Below, in pieces: positions 21,551 through 27,037 of a stretch of DNA of 27,037 nucleotides (the stretch's first letter is position 1; every line of letters starts with the position of its first letter). This DNA is from Funneliformis mosseae. Lineage: Eukaryota > Glomeromycota > Glomeromycetes > Glomerales > Glomeraceae. The notes under the pieces were generated by a model. That model was given only the letters and a program-made list of their open reading frames with translations, was not told the origin of the DNA and searched no databases. Both the position numbers and the translations under genes were made by a program. The stretch covers positions 1 through 27,037 of the forward strand of contig CAJVPP010000728.1 in assembly GCA_910592005.1 (NCBI GenBank). The letters are read 5' to 3'.

Positions 21551-22015
21551 TCAGTAGGCAGTTACTGAAGAGATAATAAGACTTATAATTAGTGAGATTT
21601 TTCTTTTGTATTCTTCGTTACAATAGTAATAACCTTTATCATGTTTACTATATTCATTATATCCACTGTATTCATCTATCATCATTTGAATTATCTCTAT
21701 AGTGTATCTTATTTTCAGAATTACTATCAGAATCAAAGTTATTATTAAATAAATTAGGATCACTATTGTGTGTATTATCTTCATTTATCTTATCAATATA
21801 TATATCATTATTATAGCCATTTACCTTAACTTTCATTACAATTCTATCAACATCATCCATATTATTATCATTTGTCTCATCAAAATACACATCATTATTA
21901 ACTACATTTGATGGCATTTTATTCTGCCTTTCTTTCTCAAGAGCCTTCTAGCTTAATGCGATCATTCTATCAAAATCATCTTCAACTAGTATGAGTATAA
22001 TTGATGCATTTCTTT
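21551..22015 (-). pseudogene. Decayed acidic Asn/Asp-rich protein gene
   Basis: Read leftwards from about 22010: 'ASIILILVEDDFDRMIAL', a TAG, 'KALEKERQNKMPSNVVNN', then an open 81-codon stretch (21917-21672) rich in Asp and Asn ('NDNNMDDVDRIVMKVKV', 'NNNFDSDSNSENK'), after which stops accumulate. The strong Asn/Asp content partly reflects AT-rich codons. It may be the start of a longer gene whose remainder is lost. No domain recognised. Confidence 0.35.
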
Positions 22016-22433
22016 AGGTAAGATTTTTTTAGGACAGATGCGTAAATCTCTTCTAAAACTTTAACAATTCTTTACCAATGCTTCTTTTAACTGCATACTT
22101 CAAACTTCAATTTCTTAAAAAAAGCTGTATAATATCATATAGAACAGCTGATATGTAAGGTTGTAAAATTACATTTTTAAGTTACAGGAATTTTATGTAA
22201 TCTATTTAATATACAAAAGATTTTTGATTCAAATTATTATATACTATAAAATAATATATTTTTACTATTTAGATAATTTGATTACTATATATAAAATTTG
22301 GTATAAATTACATATAATTTACATGTAAGATACATATAAGTTACAGCCAAATTTTTATATTAATGTTATCAGAAGAACTTTGTTACGCTAAATATTAGAA
22401 AGGTCACTCTCAGAGTAGAACTATAATACTTGA
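22016..22433. other. AT-rich stretch without a recognised gene
   Basis: No coding frame is convincing. A small cluster of 'TACATATAA' type direct repeats ('AATTACATATAATTTACATG', then 'TAAGATACATATAAGTTACA') occurs near 22308-22345. Confidence 0.4.
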
Positions 22434-24050
22434 GAGCAGTTTTACTTTGAGCAATATCTAAAAGTATCAAAAGAGTCAAAAGAATTATTACATAATGCTT
22501 TTAGAGAAGAGATAAAATTGTTAAAAAATCATGTGAAGCTAAATTTAAAAGAAGGTCGCAGGTTATCAGTTTTGAAAAATCAACTAAAGATTAGTATCTT
22601 TACATATTTTCAGGAATGTTAAGATGCTAATGAGAATAATAAAATATGTATCATACTCTGTATTAGTATACACAGAAAAGAGCAACTTTGTCACATTAGT
22701 ACCATAGTGAGCACATCTTGCTATTGAGATTTTTAGTTAGGGTCTGCTGATTTTGAAGGAGAAATTGGCTATGGATCTTTACTTACACTAATCTTATATA
22801 ATATCAGGCATCCTGAAAAAAAGGCAAAGCAAAGAAAATATTCTTCCAAAAAGAAATAATGTTAAAGTAGAAGATAAGCGTATTTTAAAAAGAAAATGAA
22901 CATATTATCAGAAAGAAATTATAAAGAATATATTTCAAAAGCCAAAGGACAAGATATGAGGTTAATATTTTTTATTATTTTATTCCATTACTCATTGTCA
23001 GTTATTTGAAAATCAGTGGTTAGTTTGTGATATAAATGTTACAAAAAGATTTCAAGAATATCAACAAAAAACTCTTGAAAAACTTAATTTACGTGAATTA
23101 ATCTGGCATGACACATATAGAATCTTATAAGTGATAAGATTTGTAAACACAATTATTATACTTGTATCTAAATATTGTAAATATTGTAATTTTAGAGCAC
23201 TTTCATCAATAATAATGCTTGATCAATGTTACTCCTATAATTTTACTAATGAAGAATAGCAGAAAATAATTAAAACGAACCTATATGCAATCTATAAATC
23301 AGTTCTATCAACTCTACTATTTAATGCTTTGTATAAAACTATGATTAAGCACTTGTTAGATCAAAATAATTATATGTTTCTGGATAAAACTCTACTTTCT
23401 CAAGAACTTTCAATGAGCTGTAAGTTTTCATTAATTTACAGTATTAGAATAATTCATTAAACAAAATTTTTTTTGACATATTAAGATGAGAAAATGTGTC
23501 TAATATCACATCTAAGACTATGTTCAAGCAAGAACATTGCTTATGGTTCTTCTATCCATTTATAAATCCAATATTCTTAAAAAAAAATAAAGATTACAAA
23601 GTACAGTTAGATCATTCAGTAAAAGGAACCAAACTGAAATCAGATCTTTTCTATATCGTAGATGAATTTCTGTGTTAAATGCAAAAATAAATCCATTAAG
23701 GTATAGCCCTTTAAAACAAAAAAAGGATATTGTAAAGTCTGATCTATAGGCAAGAAAAACTATAAATCAATTTTTGTTTTCAAAAGGTGACTCAAGAAAA
23801 TCAGTAATATTTCTTAATTGTGGTTTATTCTTAGTTCATTGTTATGAAACCAACAACTTATCTCTTTATTATCTACTAAATTATTTATTAAAATTACAGA
23901 AGATATCATCTAAACATATATCATAGAATTATAATACGATGGGATATACTAATTATAGGCATTCTTTAAATTGAAATTGATGATAGATAAATATAGCTTA
24001 CCCTTGATCAAGTCAAATTTTACTTATTTTATAGCCTTAGAGGTACTGTA
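22434..24050 (+). pseudogene. Decayed spliced gene of a repeated fungal family, PD-(D/E)XK nuclease-like
   Basis: Blocks in order: 'YFEQYLKVSKESKELLHNAF' and 'LKEGRRLSVLKNQLK' (22443-22620), 'GSADFEGEIGYGSLLTLILY' (about 22740-22800), 'QLFENQWLVCDINVTKRFQ' (22999-23060), 'LDQCYSYNFTNEE' with TAG then 'QKIIKTNLYAIYKSVLS' (23220-23320), a preserved GTAAGT...ACAG intron-like gap at about 23419-23440, then 'KDYKVQLDHSVKGTKLKSD' (23590-23650), 'VLNAKINPLRYSPLKQKKD' (23672-23730), 'ARKTINQFLFSKGDSRKSVI', and 'DKYSLPLIKSNFTYFIALE' (23986-24045). In relatives I recall, the 'NAKINP' site reads as an E-x-K-P, followed by Lys- and Asn-bearing helices, which would be the ExK half of a PD-(D/E)XK fold; here the Glu is lost. 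Function in the intact family is unknown to me, and the copy is dead. Confidence 0.45.
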
Positions 24051-24893
24051 TATGCCATATGTTATATGCATATCACTATTTACTATTTTAAAATTTATTG
24101 TAATATTTATAATATTTATCATTTATAAGAGTGTGTAATTAAACTTTCAAAAGATTATAAAATTGAAGAATGCCAATCACACTGCATGAACAAATTTATT
24201 ATATGCGCAATATTTTAGATTTTATTAGATCAAGAATATTGTAAGTTTATAATGAGCAGTATAAGAATATTTGAATTTAAGCTTTTAAAGGAATTTAATT
24301 ATATTTCAAGTGTAGGGTTTGTTTAGAATTTCTAGCTTGTAATCATACCAAATACTACATATACAGTTAATCAAAGCATTGTAAAATAAACTTATTATCA
24401 TAGTACTGCTACAGAATTATCTTATCTTGCATTTATTATTACAAAAAATCACATTGCTTATCCTATACTAATGACTGTAATGCAAAAGAAATTACATGTA
24501 TTATAAGATTATTTGATTATATAAGATTGAAACTATTGGATGCTAGACAAATAAACTTCTTAATTTTTTGTATTCTCTTTGGAATGACAATTTTTGGTTT
24601 TTTATTATACTATACTTCAAGAAAGGAAATTCCATTATCTTGACAGATGCATCATTTTTACCAATCATGATTAACAATATCTTCAATTTTTTTAATATCC
24701 TTATATCAGCTAATATTATGAAGCTGATTCTGAGCCCCTTGCATCTCCAATATGATTTGATATTTTTGAAAGAAGGTATTAAGCTTTAATTCATTCAAAA
24801 AAGGAGGACAATACTCAACTATAAGCTCTTCTTTAAGCAATATTTGAGCAATTAGAATACACTTCTCCTAAAACTTACGATTTTTCTTTAGCT
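24051..24893. other. Decayed AT-rich DNA, no gene assigned
   Basis: Short frames such as 'SKDYKIEECQSHCMNKFII' (near 24145-24205) may be further remnants, possibly of the preceding gene's neighbour. A 73-codon open frame at 24568-24789 is hydrophobic and AT-driven, without a domain. Nothing firmer is supported. Confidence 0.35.
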
Positions 24894-25253
24894 TTAATTC
24901 TTTTTAAGTTCCACTATATCTTGTTCAAATTTCACAACTTTAGATCTAAGTTCAGCATTCTTAGTAACAATATCTGTCCTATTTTTCTTTAGCTCTTCAA
25001 ACTCAGATTTTTCAATATCATGCTTAGTATCTTTCTTCTCAATCAATTTTAAAAGCTCAATTCTAGTAATACGTCTATTATTCTCTTCCATTATCTGTTT
25101 TATGAGTTTCGCATTCCTGACTTAAACCTTAATAACTTCTTTCTAAGTTTAGAAATCTTAGAATTCTCAGCCTCAAGCTCAATAATGCATTATTTCAATG
25201 AATCAATCCTATTCTCTAGGACCTCCTAAAGGACCATCTATTTCAGATTGCAT
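24894..25253 (-). pseudogene. Broken coiled-coil protein gene (N-terminal part)
   Basis: From ATG 25253 the frame reads 'MQSEIDGPLGGPRE' and, with a frameshift, 'NRIDSLK', stop, 'CIIELEAENSKISKLRKKLL', then shifts into the 65-codon open stretch 25091-24894: 'EELKKNRTDIVTKNAELRSK' and 'VVKFEQDIVELKKN'. Heptad-like Leu/Ile/Val spacing with Glu/Lys flanks makes a coiled coil very likely. The 'ENAEL+ KVxKLE' style is common in repeated Rhizophagus proteins. Stops and at least one frameshift break it. Confidence 0.5.
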
Positions 25254-25799
25254 ACTTGTATTATAATATTATTATATATTATATACTTATATTCAAATAA
25301 TTAAAAATATGTATTTTTAGCTGTGTTTCAGCTGAAATTTGCTAAGAAAAATCCCTTAATTTAAGATTTTTAGGATAAAAAGCTTTCTATTATTTCCTTA
25401 TCTTAATTGCATAAAATATTTTATTAAAATAGTTAGATTATCTCCCGTAATAGTAAAGCTACCAAAAAGTATTATTATATGCAAAAAGAAATACAAAGAT
25501 TGAAATATTGCTTATGATGCATTATATTATTTTTTTAATAAATTTTTCAATTCTAATTTTCTTACTAGTTGAGGAACTATCATTACTAACCCTATCTTTT
25601 AGTAGCCCAACAATTCACATTACTTTAAAGTAAATCAGGATTTTCTTTAATTGCTGATTTCATAAGATTAAATTTGGTATTTATTATCACTTATACAGAA
25701 AATACCATCTAGAGTATTATATAATAAGTGCTACTCTATACCTATAGTTATAATATTATAAATGTAGTTAAAATAGTCATTTTTAAATACTTAATCTCA
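25254..25799. other. AT-rich intergenic DNA without recognised features
   Basis: A TA-rich run at about 25258-25290 lies just upstream of the coiled-coil gene's start on its strand and could have held its promoter. Otherwise no gene, RNA or repeat is seen. Confidence 0.4.
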
Positions 25800-26649
25800 G
25801 TTTATTTCTTTTTATTTGTCTGAAATATGCTTTTAAGCTGTGTTAGATTTTAAGAGATATAATACACCAATTTTTTTAGTCTTCTTATTTTGAAGTCAAT
25901 AAACTGATAAGACAAATAGACTTATTTTGAGCATATCTAATTTTAATATTGCAAGGTTTTCCTTCAATAATACAAAGGAGCTCTTCTAAATTTTTGATTG
26001 TGTAGTCTACTTATTCTGTTACATCTTCATCTGAAATATTTTTTTACTATATCTTGAGAGGTGAGATTTTTAGCTATGGTGATAGATGTATATAATAATG
26101 CTAAAATAAATTTATAATGCATTACCTTATTGACATCAATTATGATTTCTGTATTAAACAATTTTAAAATTATATTATCTATACAATAATAAAAAGTCTT
26201 ATCATTATCATTAATTTCCTTGAAAACTGTAAAGGAAAAAATAAGTTATTATTTATAATAACTAATTCTAGAGCAAAGTAAAATTAAAAGAATAATCATG
26301 CATCAGAAGTAAATTATTTGATATTTGTTATATCTTTTCTATTGACCTTATTTTTATGTAACATTTCTTTTAAGTCGTCAAAAGTCTTATACGAGGAATA
26401 ATTTTGTAATTTCTTGTTGAGACTTTTAATAAATTCTATAAGAACTATTGCAGGTCTTCCTTTTATGCTATAATGTTTAAGTTTTTCTTCAATTAATTTG
26501 AGAAAGGAGTGACTGGTAATTTTTTTTTTTCGTAAAATTTTAAAGTGAGGCTTCTTAAGCTTTAAGTCTTTCTTTTTCAAATATTTAATAAGCTTCTCTA
26601 TATCATCCTTAATAACATCTGACATTGTTCTAGTAAAAATTTCTTTCAT
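25800..26649 (-). pseudogene. Decayed SAM-domain plus nuclease-like gene
   Basis: The minus strand opens at ATG 26649 and is uninterrupted for 111 codons. Residues 10-75 have the five-helix pattern of a sterile alpha motif: 'VIKDDIEKLIKYLKKKDLKL', 'HSFLKLIEEKLKHYSIKGRP', 'AIVLIEFIKSLNKKL', followed by 'NYSSYKTFDDLKEMLHKNKV'. After TAA (26316-26314) it continues as 'KEINDNDKTFYYCIDNIILK', 'MHYKFILALLYTSITIAKNL', and, after a frameshift, 'VDYTIKNLEELLCIIEGK' (26010-25957). That last block has D...ExK spacing as in PD-(D/E)XK nucleases and Crinkler-type REase domains. Rhizophagus has many SAM-headed proteins of this general plan. At least one frameshift and several stops disable it, although the SAM exon alone is still open. 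Confidence 0.55.
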
Positions 26650-26931
26650 TATTGAGGCGGATGAAATGGGTGAAGAAGCTTGTGAAGATATAATTTTTAT
26701 ATATGTATATTTATGCTTGCAAAAAAATTTATGTATCTGACAGCAGTTATAAGTAAAGTTAAATTATAGATATAAAAGTATTTTTAGTTTCTGATGCTCA
26801 GGGAGAAATAATAGATTTTTTTATATTTAATTAATACTTTTATCTAATATATATACAATTAAAATATAATATAAAATTATTAAATGATATCATTACACAT
26901 GACATTTTTTAAGATTTATGATAAGAACATA
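26650..26931. other. AT-rich DNA between the SAM pseudogene and the right-end transposon
   Basis: No gene is seen. It would contain the promoter of the decayed SAM gene. The last two bases before the transposon are its TA target (26930-26931). Confidence 0.35.
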
Positions 26932-27037
26932 CAGTCACACCTCGATATAACGAAGTTGCCGATCTAGCCGATCAGGACTTCGTTATAAGAATCTTCGTTA
27001 ACGCTATAACGAATTATGCGGAATGTATAACGAATAA
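26932..27037 (+). mobile_element. End of a pogo/Fot1-type Tc1-mariner transposon, cut by the window edge
   Basis: After TA (26930-26931) the sequence starts CAGTCACACCTCGATATAAC, closely matching the MITE terminus at 19059 (shared CAGTCA, then GATATA-CGAA). Subterminally, TATAACGAAGT (26946-26956) and its exact inverse ACTTCGTTATA (26977-26987) flank a loop holding GCCGATC twice (26958-26964, 26967-26973). More TATAACGAA-type copies follow near 26995-27035. Such repeated subterminal boxes are usual transposase-binding or hairpin structures. No transposase is inside the window; the body must lie beyond the right edge, or this may be another MITE. Confidence 0.75.

Noticed and set aside
1..27037. 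Altered genetic code in which TAA/TAG read as Gln
   Set aside because: The four intact genes use TAA or TAG as true stops and CAA/CAG for Gln, and the flanking frames also carry TGA and frameshifts, so decay explains the data better.
1..27037. tRNA, rRNA or other structured RNA genes
   Set aside because: I saw no cloverleaf with conserved A and B boxes and no rRNA core sequence; a tRNAscan or Infernal run would be needed to exclude small ones.

Overview
The window looks like nuclear DNA of an AT-rich early-diverging fungus, most likely an arbuscular mycorrhizal fungus (Glomeromycotina, Rhizophagus-like). Seen directly: very high AT, protein genes split by 15 short GT-AG introns of 67 to 113 nt, TA-target inverted-repeat transposons, and long stretches of decayed coding DNA. 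Known: RIX1, Cut8/Sts1 and RanGTP-binding Yrb30-type proteins are housekeeping families, the last two essentially fungal. The Glomeromycotina assignment is inference from composition and from decayed repeat families I recall from Rhizophagus; I could not search a database.

Layout. Positions 1-5.2 kb are a decay zone: a broken retroviral-type integrase gene (+), a broken C2H2-like/coiled-coil gene (-), a broken cysteine-rich gene (+), then about 2 kb of degenerate AT-rich repeats and 1 kb of featureless AT-rich DNA. From about 5.2 to 16 kb lies an intact gene island with four spliced genes: an MFS_1-like/MFSD6-like transporter (+, 3 exons, 628 aa), the RIX1/PELP1 60S-assembly factor (-, 10 exons, 777 aa), the Cut8/Sts1 proteasome tether (+, 4 exons, 336 aa) and a Yrb30-type RanGTP-binding protein (+, 4 exons, 687 aa). 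RIX1 and Cut8 are divergent across 571 bp; the transporter and RIX1 are convergent across 323 bp. From 16 kb to the end the DNA is again a graveyard: a 2.6 kb decayed zinc-ribbon/RING-like gene cut by a 172 bp TA-flanked MITE, a decayed PD-(D/E)XK-like gene, coiled-coil and acidic fragments, a decayed SAM-domain/nuclease-like gene, and at the right edge the end of a pogo/Fot1-type element whose terminus resembles that of the MITE.

How it works together. Three of the four intact genes act in or around the nucleus (pre-60S assembly and export, nuclear proteasome anchoring, Ran cycle), but nothing shows they are co-regulated; they are a conserved island between repeat-rich flanks. The most unusual pattern is how the flanking genes are broken: reading frames stay recognisable over kilobases but carry many in-frame TAA, TAG and TGA codons that are each one C-to-T (or G-to-A) step from Gln, Arg or Trp codons, while the island genes use CAA/CAG normally. 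This suggests repeat-targeted cytosine methylation and deamination, or a RIP-like process, confined to the repeat compartment.
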